Below are positions 33,359 through 42,194 of a stretch of 42,664 nt of DNA, one piece after another. How positions within the stretch are numbered: position 1 is the first letter of the stretch; every line of letters begins with the position of its first letter. The position numbers and the translations under genes were made by a program. The stretch spans positions 1 through 42,664 of the forward strand of contig CAYVUI010000025.1 in the NCBI GenBank assembly GCA_964454745.1, read 5' to 3'. The stretch comes from CAYVUI01 sp964454745 (GTDB lineage Bacteria > Planctomycetota > Phycisphaerae > Sedimentisphaerales > Anaerohalosphaeraceae). A model generated the notes under the pieces. It had not been told where the DNA came from, ran no database searches, and was given only the letters and a program-made list of their open reading frames with translations.

Positions 33359-34675
33359 TTGGAAAAAATTCGTGACCAGTTACAGGTCAAGCAGGAACGC
33401 GCCGTATTGGTCGGCGCGAAGCTAAAAGACAGAAATCACCATGATGACAACCTGGCCGAGCTTGAGGCCCTGGCCAAAACGGCTGGCGCGATCATCGTGG
33501 ATAAATTCCAGCAGAAGATCAACGAGATCAACGCTTCGACGTATATCGGCTCGGGCAAGGCGAAAATGCTCGGCGACCGGGTCAAGCGTTTTGACGCCGA
33601 GGTGGTTATTTTCGATAACGATCTGACTCCGGGCCAGATCCGCGCACTTGAGGAAATCCTCAAGGCCAAGGTCCTTGACCGCAGCGAGCTGATCCTCGAC
33701 ATCTTCGCGACCGGCGCCCAGACCCGCCAGGCAAAATTGCAGGTCGAACTGGCCCAGTTGCAGTATACCTACCCGAGGCTCACACGCATGTGGTCGCACC
33801 TGGATACCGTAACCGGTGCAGCGGGTGGAACGGCGGCGGGTGCCGTCGGCGGTATCGGAACAAGGGGTACCGGTGAAAAGCAGCTAGAAATCGACCGTCG
33901 GCTGGTCAACAAACGCATCTCGGACCTCAAACGCGAACTCAAGGAGATCGACAAACGCAAGCTCCGAGAGATCGACGCGCGCAGCGGACTGTTCAAAATC
34001 TGCCTGGTCGGCTACACCAATGCGGGCAAGTCCACGCTGATGAACCGGTTGACCGACGCGGGCGTGCTCGTGGAGGACAAGCTCTTCGCCACGCTCGATA
34101 CGCGAACGCGAAGATGGAAGCTGGACTCGAATACGGAGGTGCTGCTAAGCGATACCGTCGGTTTCGTTCGGCACCTGCCCCACCACCTGGTGGCCTCGTT
34201 TAAGGCAACGCTGGAAGAAGCGCTCAACGCCGACTTGCTGATCCATGTCGTGGATGTCTCCAGTGAGGAAATGTTCGAGCAGATCGAAAGCGTCGAGAGC
34301 GTTTTAAAGGAGCTGGGCTGCGACGATAAAGACAGCCTCGTCCTGCTCAACAAAGCGGAGATGCCCGCAAGCATGAACGCGATTGAGACAGCGACGACGA
34401 TCTACCCCGACGCAATCTGCATTTCCGCACGGACGGGCATGAACATGGAAGAGCTGACCGATGCGGTCATGACGAAATTCCGCGGCGGTGAGGTGACCGT
34501 GCGGGTGCGCCACCATGCACGCAACGGCAAGGTGCAAAGCTTCCTGCGGGCGACGGGAACGATCCTCGACGAACAGTACGACAACAGCCACGTTGCCATC
34601 GAGGCGCGGATCGGAAAAAGGCAGATATCGCTGCTCCGGAGCCTGAAACCCGAATCCGTTGAGATCGTAGCGTAA
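33359..34675 (+). CDS. hflX: GTPase HflX, ribosome-associated
   Basis: 438 residues. The N-terminal HflX domain (about 1-190) includes YIGSGKAKML and the glycine-rich GGTAAGAVGGIGTRGTGEKQ, followed by a coiled helix pair. The GTPase domain has G1 GYTNAGKST near 222, G3 DTVGFV near 265, G4 LNKAE (usually NKxD) near 332 and G5 ISARTG near 355. HflX binds the 50S subunit and rescues or splits stalled ribosomes. The start is TTG at 33359, with GGGAGG 12 bases upstream, a little far. It is followed by gpsA in the same direction. Confidence 0.93.
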   Translation: MEKIRDQLQVKQERAVLVGAKLKDRNHHDDNLAELEALAKTAGAIIVDKFQQKINEINASTYIGSGKAKMLGDRVKRFDAEVVIFDNDLTPGQIRALEEILKAKVLDRSELILDIFATGAQTRQAKLQVELAQLQYTYPRLTRMWSHLDTVTGAAGGTAAGAVGGIGTRGTGEKQLEIDRRLVNKRISDLKRELKEIDKRKLREIDARSGLFKICLVGYTNAGKSTLMNRLTDAGVLVEDKLFATLDTRTRRWKLDSNTEVLLSDTVGFVRHLPHHLVASFKATLEEALNADLLIHVVDVSSEEMFEQIESVESVLKELGCDDKDSLVLLNKAEMPASMNAIETATTIYPDAICISARTGMNMEELTDAVMTKFRGGEVTVRVRHHARNGKVQSFLRATGTILDEQYDNSHVAIEARIGKRQISLLRSLKPESVEIVA

Positions 34676-34722
34676 ATCCAAAGTCGCATTGTATCATTTC
34701 CACTGAATGCACTTCTTTTCAT

Positions 34723-34751
34723 TTGCATTTTCCGGCAAATTCGCTTTAATA
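34723..34751 (+). promoter_or_regulatory. Candidate gpsA promoter giving a leaderless transcript
   Basis: TTGCAT (34723-34728), a 17-base spacer and TTAATA (34746-34751) would place the transcript start at about 34757-34759, on or next to the gpsA ATG at 34759. No Shine-Dalgarno precedes that ATG. Confidence 0.35.
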
Positions 34752-34758
34752 CGCAGTT

Positions 34759-35754
34759 ATGTTTAAAGAGATAACTATTATCGGCAATGGCGGGATGGGC
34801 ACGGTTTGTGCCATGATGCTCTGCGAAAAGGGCCTGCGTGTGCGAATGTGGGGCCATAACGCCAACGAGCTACGCGAGATGAAAACCGCCGGCGAGAACG
34901 TAAAGTTCCTCCCGGGCTACCCAATGCCCAAAGAGCTGGTCTATGAGCCGCGTGATAAAGAAGCCCTCGAGGGCGCAGAGCTGATCGTATCCGCCGTGCC
35001 GTGCCAGTTTACCCGGTCCGTATGGCAGCGGCTGGCCCAACATATCCCCCCTGCTGTGCCGATTGTCAGTGTCACCAAGGGCATCGAGAGAGAGACCCTG
35101 CTGCTGGCCAGCGGCATCCTGCAAGACGTCCTTGGCAAGGATACCCCCGTCGCCGTCCTCTCGGGGCCAACGATCGCCGATGAAATCGCACAGAAAAAGC
35201 CCGCCTCCATCACCGCGGCAAGCGAGGATGAAACCCTAGCCAAAGCGATACAGGAAACCTTTACCACGGATTACTTCCGCGTGTATACAAACACGGACAT
35301 CACGGGCGTAGAGCTGGCCGGGGCAACCAAAAACGTAATCGCCATCGCAGCGGGCATCCTCGACGGAATCAAAGCCGGCGACAACGCCAAGGCAGCCCTG
35401 GTCTGCCGGGGCCTGGCTGAGATCGAACGGCTCGGCGAAAAGTTAAACGCAAGCCCGCATACTTTCTCCGGCCTGTCGGGCCTTGGAGACTTAATCACCA
35501 CCTGCGTATCGCCCAAGGGCCGCAACCGAACCTTCGGCCAGATGATCGGAAGCGGAATGACCGCGAAAGAGGCCCTCGGCCAGACACACAGCGTCGTGGA
35601 AGGCGCGGCAACCTGCGAATCCGTCCTCACGCTGGCAAAGAAAAACAGTGTCGAAATGCCCATTACCGAGGCGATTCACGCAATCATCGAGGGCAAGGTC
35701 ACTGTCGAGCAGGCCCTGCATGAACTGATGACCCGCCGGCTCAAATCCGAATAA
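34759..35754 (+). CDS. gpsA: NAD(P)-dependent glycerol-3-phosphate dehydrogenase
   Basis: 331 residues. The Rossmann loop is IIGNGGMGTVCAMML at the N-terminus. It is followed by SVTKGIE, LSGPTIADEIA, the catalytic lysine region VELAGATKNVIAIAAGI and the substrate segment TFSGLSGLGDLITTC with GRNRTFG. It reduces dihydroxyacetone phosphate to sn-glycerol-3-phosphate for phospholipid synthesis in the cytoplasm. Full length and all motifs are intact. No Shine-Dalgarno is seen before the ATG. It ends 6 bases from the convergent amidotransferase gene. Confidence 0.95.
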   Translation: MFKEITIIGNGGMGTVCAMMLCEKGLRVRMWGHNANELREMKTAGENVKFLPGYPMPKELVYEPRDKEALEGAELIVSAVPCQFTRSVWQRLAQHIPPAVPIVSVTKGIERETLLLASGILQDVLGKDTPVAVLSGPTIADEIAQKKPASITAASEDETLAKAIQETFTTDYFRVYTNTDITGVELAGATKNVIAIAAGILDGIKAGDNAKAALVCRGLAEIERLGEKLNASPHTFSGLSGLGDLITTCVSPKGRNRTFGQMIGSGMTAKEALGQTHSVVEGAATCESVLTLAKKNSVEMPITEAIHAIIEGKVTVEQALHELMTRRLKSE

Positions 35755-35760
35755 AGCCTG

Positions 35761-36486
35761 TTATGAAACCGCCTGGGCCTGGAGCGTCTTCTCAAGGCGG
35801 TCCATGAGAAGATACAGCATTTTCTCGGTGCTTTTCACCCAGTAATACCCTTTTCGCAGTTCTTCGGGCTGCTGGATATATGGTGCATCGACCAGCTCAT
35901 CCGAGCAGAACCGTATCATCCTTTCGATGCTGTCCTCGGAGTATTCCAAATGAAACTGCAAAGCAAGCACACGGTCACTATAAAGAAACGCCTGGTTTGA
36001 GCACGCAGCAGATTTCGCCAATCGCTGGGCCTTGGGCGGGATTGAAAACGTATCGCCATGCCACTGAAAAGCGGTAAATGTACTCGAAAAGGAGTCAAAT
36101 AATTCACAGTTTTTCCCCTTGGATGTCATCCGCACCTGGTGCCAGCCGATCTCCTTGTTTGCATTCCTCTTTACCTTGCCGCCGAGGACATCCGCGATAA
36201 GTTGCGCCCCGAGGCACACACCCAGCACCGCCTTTTTGCGTTCAATCGCCTCCTTGATGAACTGCCGCTCCCGCAAAAGCCACGGATAGGTATCATATTC
36301 ATACACATTCATCAAACCGCCCATGATGACGAGCATATCGAAAGAATCATGCTCGGGAAACGGCTCATTTTCGTAAAGCCTGGTTTTGGTGATCGGGTAA
36401 TGTTTTTCCTCGGCCCAGGTACCAATATTGGCAGCGTCCTCGAATGGAACGTGCTGTAAGACATGAAGTCGAATTTGTGTGTCCAT
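35761..36486 (-). CDS. Class I glutamine amidotransferase-like protein
   Basis: About 241 residues. The triad is visible: nucleophile Cys in LGVCLGAQL near residue 94, and His-Glu in ALQFHLEYS near 180. LVIMGGLMNVYEYDTYPWL is typical of stand-alone GMP-synthase-like GATases. These hydrolyse glutamine or gamma-glutamyl compounds in the cytoplasm; the acceptor is unknown. The frame could start at 36498, but the ATG at 36486 has GGGG upstream and is preferred. Confidence 0.8.
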   Translation of the reverse strand: MDTQIRLHVLQHVPFEDAANIGTWAEEKHYPITKTRLYENEPFPEHDSFDMLVIMGGLMNVYEYDTYPWLLRERQFIKEAIERKKAVLGVCLGAQLIADVLGGKVKRNANKEIGWHQVRMTSKGKNCELFDSFSSTFTAFQWHGDTFSIPPKAQRLAKSAACSNQAFLYSDRVLALQFHLEYSEDSIERMIRFCSDELVDAPYIQQPEELRKGYYWVKSTEKMLYLLMDRLEKTLQAQAVS

Positions 36487-36665
36487 AAAACCCCGCATTG
36501 TTTATATTTTGTCTTCCTGATTTGCCCTTCTCATGAGCAATGCCTGTGCCAGCATGTCAACAATGCGGATTTAAACACTGATAGTGGGCTTTATTAAGAT
36601 TAAGAGCTTTAATAAAACAACAAATTCGTATATCTGCCAACCTGGAAATACAATTTTGTATTTAG

Positions 36666-37961
36666 CTATCCCTTGCAAATCCAGCGGGCAATCTCCCGGA
36701 TCGAAGGCTTTTTGCCGTACATCAGGATGCCGGTCCGGAATACCCGGGCCGCGAAAAAGATCACGGCCGGCACGAGAATGACCAGTACCAGGATTGTCCC
36801 GGCAATCTCCAGCGGATGCACCTGGTCGGTGGCTGCCAGGCGAAGGACCATCACCATCGGCGTCGTCAGGGGGAAATAACTCAGCGAACGAGCCAGAATG
36901 CCGTTGGGGTTCTGCACCAGGTTAAACCACGAAATCATCGGGATAATAAAGACGAAATTGATCAGCACCATCGGGCTCTGCGCTTCTTTGAGGGTATTGC
37001 AGACCGAACCGAGCCCGGCAAGGATCGAACTGAACAATAAGTAGCCGAGGACATAATAAATGGCAAAATAGATAAGTAGCGGCCCCTCAATCTGCACTTC
37101 TACACCGCGCCAAATGGCCGCACCCACGGCCCCGCTGCCCCAGATCAGCATCACGCAAAAACCCACCGCTGAAAGACCAAAAATCTTGCCGCTCATCAGC
37201 TCAAACGGACTCACGCACGAAAGCAATATCTCCATCACCCGCGAGGACTTTTCCTCGATTACGTTGGTCAGCATGTACTGGCCCATCGCGAACACGCCCA
37301 TAAAGATCATGAACATGAAAAAGAATGGGATCATCATATTCACCATCTTCTGCTGTTTCTCCTGCACCTTTGGTGCCGATGCCGTGCCCAAAACCACCTC
37401 TTCAATCGGTGCGTATCGGTTAATCTGCGAAAGCAGGGATCGCTCGATCTCATAGACCTCGCAGCGCTTTTGGATCACGGCAGAGTTTACCTGGCTTCTC
37501 AGTGTCCATTCAATGTCCTGTTCGCCTGCCTTTAGCCCCCGGGTAAAAAGCTGGAGTTTGGGCAACTGCCCCTTCTGGTCAGATTGCGGCGGAGTGATAA
37601 TATTTGCGGGGATCACAAGCAATGCTTCAAATTTACCGCTTTTGAGCGCATCTTTTTTCTCTTCCAGTTGTTCTTCTTGTAACGGGCCTGTAAGTGTGTA
37701 ATTCAGCGTCCTTTGCTCAGGATCATCTTTTATCTTTTCAAACGCAGGGGTAAGGAGCGGTTCCAATTGGCCGGTCTGGTCCACGATTGTCACGGATTTT
37801 GGCGGTTTGGGTGCCTGAATGTCTTTTTCGATCCGCTGGGTAAAAAATGAGATCCCCACAATCATTACCGGCACCATCAGGATGCTCAGAAGAAAAGCCT
37901 TGGTCTTAATCGTGACGAGAAATTCACGCTTTGCGACAGTTGCAACTTTATATAGATTCAC
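36666..37961 (-). CDS. ABC-2 type exporter permease (NatB-like)
   Basis: 431 residues. One membrane segment is near 22-42 (AFLLSILMVPVMIVGISFF). A large extracytoplasmic domain of about 150 residues follows, then five C-terminal segments (MMIPFFFMFMIFMGVFAM, IFGLSAVGFCVMLIWGSG, YFAIYYVLGYLLFSSILAG, and two more near 355 and 390). VIEEKSSRVMEILLSCVSPFELMSGKI is the typical ABC-2/NatB cytoplasmic loop. It overlaps the ATPase gene by 14 bases, so the two form one exporter. The cargo is unknown; sodium, drug or envelope compound export are all known for relatives. Confidence 0.88.
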   Translation of the reverse strand: MNLYKVATVAKREFLVTIKTKAFLLSILMVPVMIVGISFFTQRIEKDIQAPKPPKSVTIVDQTGQLEPLLTPAFEKIKDDPEQRTLNYTLTGPLQEEQLEEKKDALKSGKFEALLVIPANIITPPQSDQKGQLPKLQLFTRGLKAGEQDIEWTLRSQVNSAVIQKRCEVYEIERSLLSQINRYAPIEEVVLGTASAPKVQEKQQKMVNMMIPFFFMFMIFMGVFAMGQYMLTNVIEEKSSRVMEILLSCVSPFELMSGKIFGLSAVGFCVMLIWGSGAVGAAIWRGVEVQIEGPLLIYFAIYYVLGYLLFSSILAGLGSVCNTLKEAQSPMVLINFVFIIPMISWFNLVQNPNGILARSLSYFPLTTPMVMVLRLAATDQVHPLEIAGTILVLVILVPAVIFFAARVFRTGILMYGKKPSIREIARWICKG

Positions 37962-38853
37962 CTTTTACGCATCCTACAAAAATTTCGTGTAATGACGGTT
38001 GTTTTATCTGGTAGCTGATGACATGCACATTGCCCGCGAGGTCGCTCAGCAGCCGGGGTGCATCCTCAGGGGAGCTTAGCGTAATTTGCCATTGGCCGTC
38101 GTCATGCTTTTCAACGTTGATTACATACTCAAGATCGTGGAGAAATTGCGTATCTCCATCGAGCTGGACCTCAACCAAGCGGGTATCCTTCGCTTCCCGG
38201 ACTTCCTGGATTGTACCGTTTAACACAAGGCTTCCCTGGTTGATCATCACGATATGGCCGCACAGGTTCTGGGCCTCATGCATCGCATGGGTAGAGAGGA
38301 TAATAAGGCAGCCACGGTCGCGAAGCTCGGAAATCAGCCCGCGGATCAATTCAAGGTTTACCGGGTCCAGGCCGGAAAAGGGCTCGTCGAGAATCAGGAT
38401 TTCCGGATCGCTGATCGCGGTAAGGGCGAACTGGAGCTTTTGCTGCATCCCGCGTGAGAGTTGCTCGACACGGAGCTTTTTCTTGTCGTCAAGCTCAACC
38501 TTTTCGAGCCATTCACTGACTTTATCAGCAACCTGCCCGGAGGGTACACCCTTTAAAGCAGCAAAATAGGCAAGCAGATCGACCACCTTCATTTTCGAGT
38601 ACAATCCGCGTTCCTCAGGCATATAGCCAATGATATCCTTGGCCTGGCTGGGGGAAAGTTTTTCATTGATCGTAATGCGGCCGCTATCCGGGCGGATGAT
38701 ATCCATAATCATGCGGATAGTGGTAGTCTTTCCGGCTCCGTTTGGCCCGAGCAGCCCGTAAATTGTTCCCGGCTCAAAGCTTAGGGATATATCGTCCACC
38801 GCACGGGTCTGGCCGAAATTTTTCGCAAGATTCTGTAATACAATGCTCGTCAT
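37948..38853 (-). CDS. ABC exporter ATPase (NatA-like)
   Basis: 301 residues. Walker A GPNGAGKTTT near residue 36, YMPEERGLY at the Q-loop position, signature LSRGMQQKL near 135, Walker B ILILDEPFSGLD near 155 and H-loop STHAM near 190 are present. The C-terminal DUF4162-like tail ends at SLHEIFVGC. GAAGGA precedes the start. It lies 44 bases after the GH20 gene and overlaps the permease gene, forming a three-gene operon. Confidence 0.92.
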   Translation of the reverse strand: MTSIVLQNLAKNFGQTRAVDDISLSFEPGTIYGLLGPNGAGKTTTIRMIMDIIRPDSGRITINEKLSPSQAKDIIGYMPEERGLYSKMKVVDLLAYFAALKGVPSGQVADKVSEWLEKVELDDKKKLRVEQLSRGMQQKLQFALTAISDPEILILDEPFSGLDPVNLELIRGLISELRDRGCLIILSTHAMHEAQNLCGHIVMINQGSLVLNGTIQEVREAKDTRLVEVQLDGDTQFLHDLEYVINVEKHDDGQWQITLSSPEDAPRLLSDLAGNVHVISYQIKQPSLHEIFVGCVKGESI

Positions 38854-38897
38854 TGGCGATCCTTCAATTGCTGCGATTTCTGTAATAAAACAACAGG

Positions 38898-40844
38898 TTA
38901 ACGGTAAGACCGCTCAATGTCCAGCAGTGTTTTTACACTGTACACCAGCCCGCCGGGACGATTACGCTTTAGCCAGATCCGCTGGTGCTCCTGCGTAACA
39001 GCAAGGATATCCTGCGTAAGTTCGTAACGGTTTTTTTGATCCTGCTCAGGCGAAAGTTTCCCGGATTCCGATTGGAGCCTGTACATACCCAGCAAGCAGG
39101 CATGCCTTAGCAACCTTGCTGCCAGGCGAAGTTCATCGGTAAGTAGCTGACTGTCAGGCCGATCCATCTCCGCTTCGGTTCGGTCAAACGCATCGACAAT
39201 TTCATCAATACGGTCAATCGCCGCCTGAAGCTTTTCGACGGTAAACCCTTTGAATTTACGCTTTTGCGGATCGAACTTTGGATCGGTCAAAATCCAGAAC
39301 AATCGGGAACCATTGAACATATAGGCATCCGCGGCCTGGTAGACATTGCCAAGGTCATAGAGGGCCTTTGAATAATGCGGTTCGGGCTCATGAAATACCC
39401 ACTGCGAGAGCTGCTTTTGGATGTCCATATCCACGTTGTCTTTGTATGACCAAGCCAGACCCGCTCCATACACAACCGCGGGATACAGAACCGGCAGCGT
39501 TTGCAAATGACCGAAACGGTCGCCCCAGTCGGTCAGCAGATACCCCCGGGCCCCATGCTTTATGCCATTTTGAGCAGCGTTTTTAAGGTTACCTATCATC
39601 ACATCCGTCCGACCGGTGATCGAGTTCCATGACGACGTACCCGGACAAACATAATACGTCAAATTCGCCTCCTCGAATTTCGGGCACTGCTCGCTGTAGG
39701 CATGATCGGCCTCGTAGCCCCAATTCAAGGGAATTGCATCCGCGGGCAATTCCGCAATCAATTCGGGATGCTCAAGAATGATATCGCCCCAGAACATCAT
39801 GCGGCGGTTGTGCTCCAGGCAAAGTTCATGAACTTTAAGCAGATAGTCAAGATACACCCTTCCCTTGCCTTTCTCTTCGACGATATCCGCGGAGCGGCCT
39901 TTCCCAAGCTCAAACGTCTCATCGCAGCCGACATTGAATTTTTCGCTCTGGAAATTCGGCAAAAGCTGGTTAAAAAGGTCTGCAACAAGATCAATCGAAC
40001 CCGGATCGATCGGGCAAAGCGTGCGAGGTTCGATATGCTCCGGGCAGTTCTCACTGCATTCGGCAAGATGGGCATATTGAGGATGCTCAATCCAGCGTTC
40101 CATGTGGCCAAAGCAATTCTGATTGGGCACCAGTTCAATAAATCGCTCCCTGCAATACCGGTCGAGTTCAAGGAGGTCTCTGCTGCTAAGTGCCGAAGCA
40201 TCCTGCCAGACGACTTCATGGCCGAGATACTCAAAGGAATGTTCCATATACAACTGTACCTGGTTGTATTTAAGATGGGAGAGCAGATCGATCAGCGATT
40301 TTAGCGTCTCCATTTTCGGAACTTTACGCCGGCTGACATCGATCATCATGCCGCGATCTAAAATATCCGGCCAGTCAGAGATCGTGAGGGCAGGCAGGCG
40401 ATTTTGGGACCGCGAAAGCATGCAAACCTGCCGTAAGGTTTGTGCCCCGTACCAAAGCCCCCGGAGCGAAGAAGACTCAATTTGTATGGTATGATTCGAG
40501 ATTGTAAGCTGATAACTCTGATCAATGCTTTTTCTTGTACTCAGTTTCAACAGGACCACATTCCCATCAGGCACCTTACTTTCATCAAGAACCGCCCTTG
40601 GCTGCCAGCCGCTTGAAACAAGATTCATCGAACCTGCAACCTCCCGCGATATCCCGGCGAACCTTGCATCCCCTGTAGGGGTAAAACAGACAAAACCGCC
40701 AGGTTCAGGGACAAATTGACCCGGCTGATACTCGATCTGACGAACCTGCGGGCACAATGATAGACGGCCTGCAAAGGAGATACAAAAGAGGGAAAATAGA
40801 AGCAAAGAAACGAAAATCCGGATATTGTTTTTGGGTAAAATCAT
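38898..40844 (-). CDS. GH20 beta-N-acetylhexosaminidase, secreted
   Basis: 648 residues. A signal peptide (IFVSLLLFSLFCISFAG) is followed by a GH20b-type N-terminal domain to about 150. The GH20 TIM barrel begins at DRGMMIDVSRRKVPKMETL and contains the catalytic pair in NVGCDETFELG (about D308-E309). A helical C-terminal extension of about 150 residues follows. The family releases terminal beta-GlcNAc or beta-GalNAc by substrate-assisted catalysis. TAAGGAT precedes the start. The coupled NatAB-type exporter downstream is an uncommon partner. Confidence 0.88.
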   Translation of the reverse strand: MILPKNNIRIFVSLLLFSLFCISFAGRLSLCPQVRQIEYQPGQFVPEPGGFVCFTPTGDARFAGISREVAGSMNLVSSGWQPRAVLDESKVPDGNVVLLKLSTRKSIDQSYQLTISNHTIQIESSSLRGLWYGAQTLRQVCMLSRSQNRLPALTISDWPDILDRGMMIDVSRRKVPKMETLKSLIDLLSHLKYNQVQLYMEHSFEYLGHEVVWQDASALSSRDLLELDRYCRERFIELVPNQNCFGHMERWIEHPQYAHLAECSENCPEHIEPRTLCPIDPGSIDLVADLFNQLLPNFQSEKFNVGCDETFELGKGRSADIVEEKGKGRVYLDYLLKVHELCLEHNRRMMFWGDIILEHPELIAELPADAIPLNWGYEADHAYSEQCPKFEEANLTYYVCPGTSSWNSITGRTDVMIGNLKNAAQNGIKHGARGYLLTDWGDRFGHLQTLPVLYPAVVYGAGLAWSYKDNVDMDIQKQLSQWVFHEPEPHYSKALYDLGNVYQAADAYMFNGSRLFWILTDPKFDPQKRKFKGFTVEKLQAAIDRIDEIVDAFDRTEAEMDRPDSQLLTDELRLAARLLRHACLLGMYRLQSESGKLSPEQDQKNRYELTQDILAVTQEHQRIWLKRNRPGGLVYSVKTLLDIERSYR

Positions 40845-40932
40845 AATTTATCCTTATTAATTGAGTGGTGATGGGTATTTTAGGGGGCTTTTTGTGGATT
40901 TCAAGGCTTTTTTGGCCGAGAAGAATTTACGC

Positions 40933-40960
40933 TTGAAATTCGCGGACGGGTCTCTATAAT
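40933..40960 (+). promoter_or_regulatory. tRNA-Thr promoter
   Basis: TTGAAA (40933-40938), a 16-base spacer and perfect TATAAT (40955-40960) lie 11 bases before the tRNA, fitting transcription starting about 5 bases upstream of its 5' end. Confidence 0.65.
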
Positions 40961-40971
40961 ACCCGTTCCTT

Positions 40972-41043
40972 GCCAACGTAGCTCAATGGTAGAGCACTGG
41001 TTTTGTAAACCAGCGGTTAAGGGTTCAAGTCCCTTCGTTGGCT
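40972..41043 (+). tRNA. tRNA-Thr (anticodon TGT)
   Basis: A 72-base cloverleaf: acceptor GCCAACG/CGTTGGC, D-stem GCTC/GAGC, anticodon stem CTGGT/ACCAG with loop TTTGTAA (anticodon TGT), T-arm AAGGG/CCCTT with loop TTCAAGT. The discriminator is T and no CCA is encoded. A run of T follows immediately. Confidence 0.95.
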
Positions 41044-41273
41044 TTTTTCATGCGCTATTTGAGGTTTCTCATAAAAAAGACCTCAATCAATCCCCTTCAG
41101 ACACCCGGCAAATCGACAGTTTACCTCCAAAAATTGATGCTTTTTCCTTTTCTCCAGATGATATTTTGTTATATTCGTAAGTTTCTACTTTTCGTGCCGG
41201 ACCGGGTAAGCGAATTAGAAAACAGCATTTTCAACCCGGCAGCGATATAGAATGAATAAAATCGAGTATTTCG
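41044..41273. other. Intergenic stretch between tRNA-Thr and argB
   Basis: After the T-run behind the tRNA (41044-41048) nothing convincing is seen: no conserved ORF, hairpin or clear promoter. A TATATT near 41170 lacks a matching -35. Confidence 0.5.
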
Positions 41274-42170
41274 ATGAAAAGTGAAACTAAAATGATGCAG
41301 GAAGCAATCGAAAAATCAAGAGCCCTGATCGAGGCGATGGAGTATATCCGCCGGTTCAAGGGCAAGATCATCGTGGTCAAACTCGGCGGCAGCGTGCTCG
41401 ACGACCTCGATGCCCAGGAAAAGATGCTCACGGACATCGTTTTTATGGCCACGGTGGGTATGCGGCCGGTTATCGTCCACGGCGGGGGCAAGGCGATTAC
41501 CCGGGCCATGCAGCATGCCGGGCTCGAGCCCGTCTGGGTGCAGGGCCGGCGCTACACCGACCAGCGAACGCTGACCATCGTCGAGCATACACTGGTCAAC
41601 CAGGTGAACAAGGGCATCTGCACTACGATTGAGCGGCTCGGCTGTGATGTCATGCCGCTGACGTCGCTTAGCTCGTGCGTGCTTTCGGCCAAACCGTTCC
41701 GGCTCGAAAATGAGGACGGACGCAAGATTGACCTGGGCCTGGTCGGGCAAATGACCGATGTAAATGCCACGATTATCAGCAAGCTGTGCAAGTCCAAAAC
41801 GATCCCGGTGATCGCGCCGGTTGCGATTGATAAATCCGGCCAGAAGCTAAACGTAAATGCCGACGCCGCCGCGGCCCATGTGGCGGCCGCCGTGCGGGCC
41901 GAAAAGATCGTATTCGTCAGTGACACCCACGGCATTCTCGAAAATATCGACGATCCGGAAAGTACGATATCGAGCCTCAATGAATCCCAGATTCAGAAGA
42001 TGATCGAGGACGGATCTTTGACTACGGGAATGATGCCCAAAGTGGATGCCTGCCTGCATGCCATCGACAACGGCGTCAAGAAGGCGCACATCATCGACGG
42101 ACGCATCCAGCATTCGCTGTTGCTGGAAATCTATACCGACAAGGGAATCGGAACCCAGATTATACGGTAA
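41274..42170 (+). CDS. argB: Acetylglutamate kinase
   Basis: 298 residues. KLGGSVLDD near 36, VHGGGKAITRAM near 70, the acetylglutamate region NVNADAAAAHVAAAVRAEKI near 192 and VFVSDTHGIL near 215 identify the kinase that phosphorylates N-acetylglutamate in arginine synthesis. The extra N-terminal helix before KIIVVKLGG is the feature seen in arginine-inhibited hexameric enzymes, so feedback control by arginine is likely. The ATG at 41274 has a weak Shine-Dalgarno; one at 41292 is an alternative. It is followed 24 bases later by argD. Confidence 0.95.
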   Translation: MKSETKMMQEAIEKSRALIEAMEYIRRFKGKIIVVKLGGSVLDDLDAQEKMLTDIVFMATVGMRPVIVHGGGKAITRAMQHAGLEPVWVQGRRYTDQRTLTIVEHTLVNQVNKGICTTIERLGCDVMPLTSLSSCVLSAKPFRLENEDGRKIDLGLVGQMTDVNATIISKLCKSKTIPVIAPVAIDKSGQKLNVNADAAAAHVAAAVRAEKIVFVSDTHGILENIDDPESTISSLNESQIQKMIEDGSLTTGMMPKVDACLHAIDNGVKKAHIIDGRIQHSLLLEIYTDKGIGTQIIR

Positions 42171-42194
42171 TTTCATAAACGGAGTAATCGACCT

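Noticed and set aside
36591..36619. AT-rich inverted repeat TTTATTAA/TTAATAAA between the exporter and amidotransferase genes
   Set aside because: It is short, made only of A and T and without a T-run in the right place. It may be chance and supports neither a terminator nor an operator.
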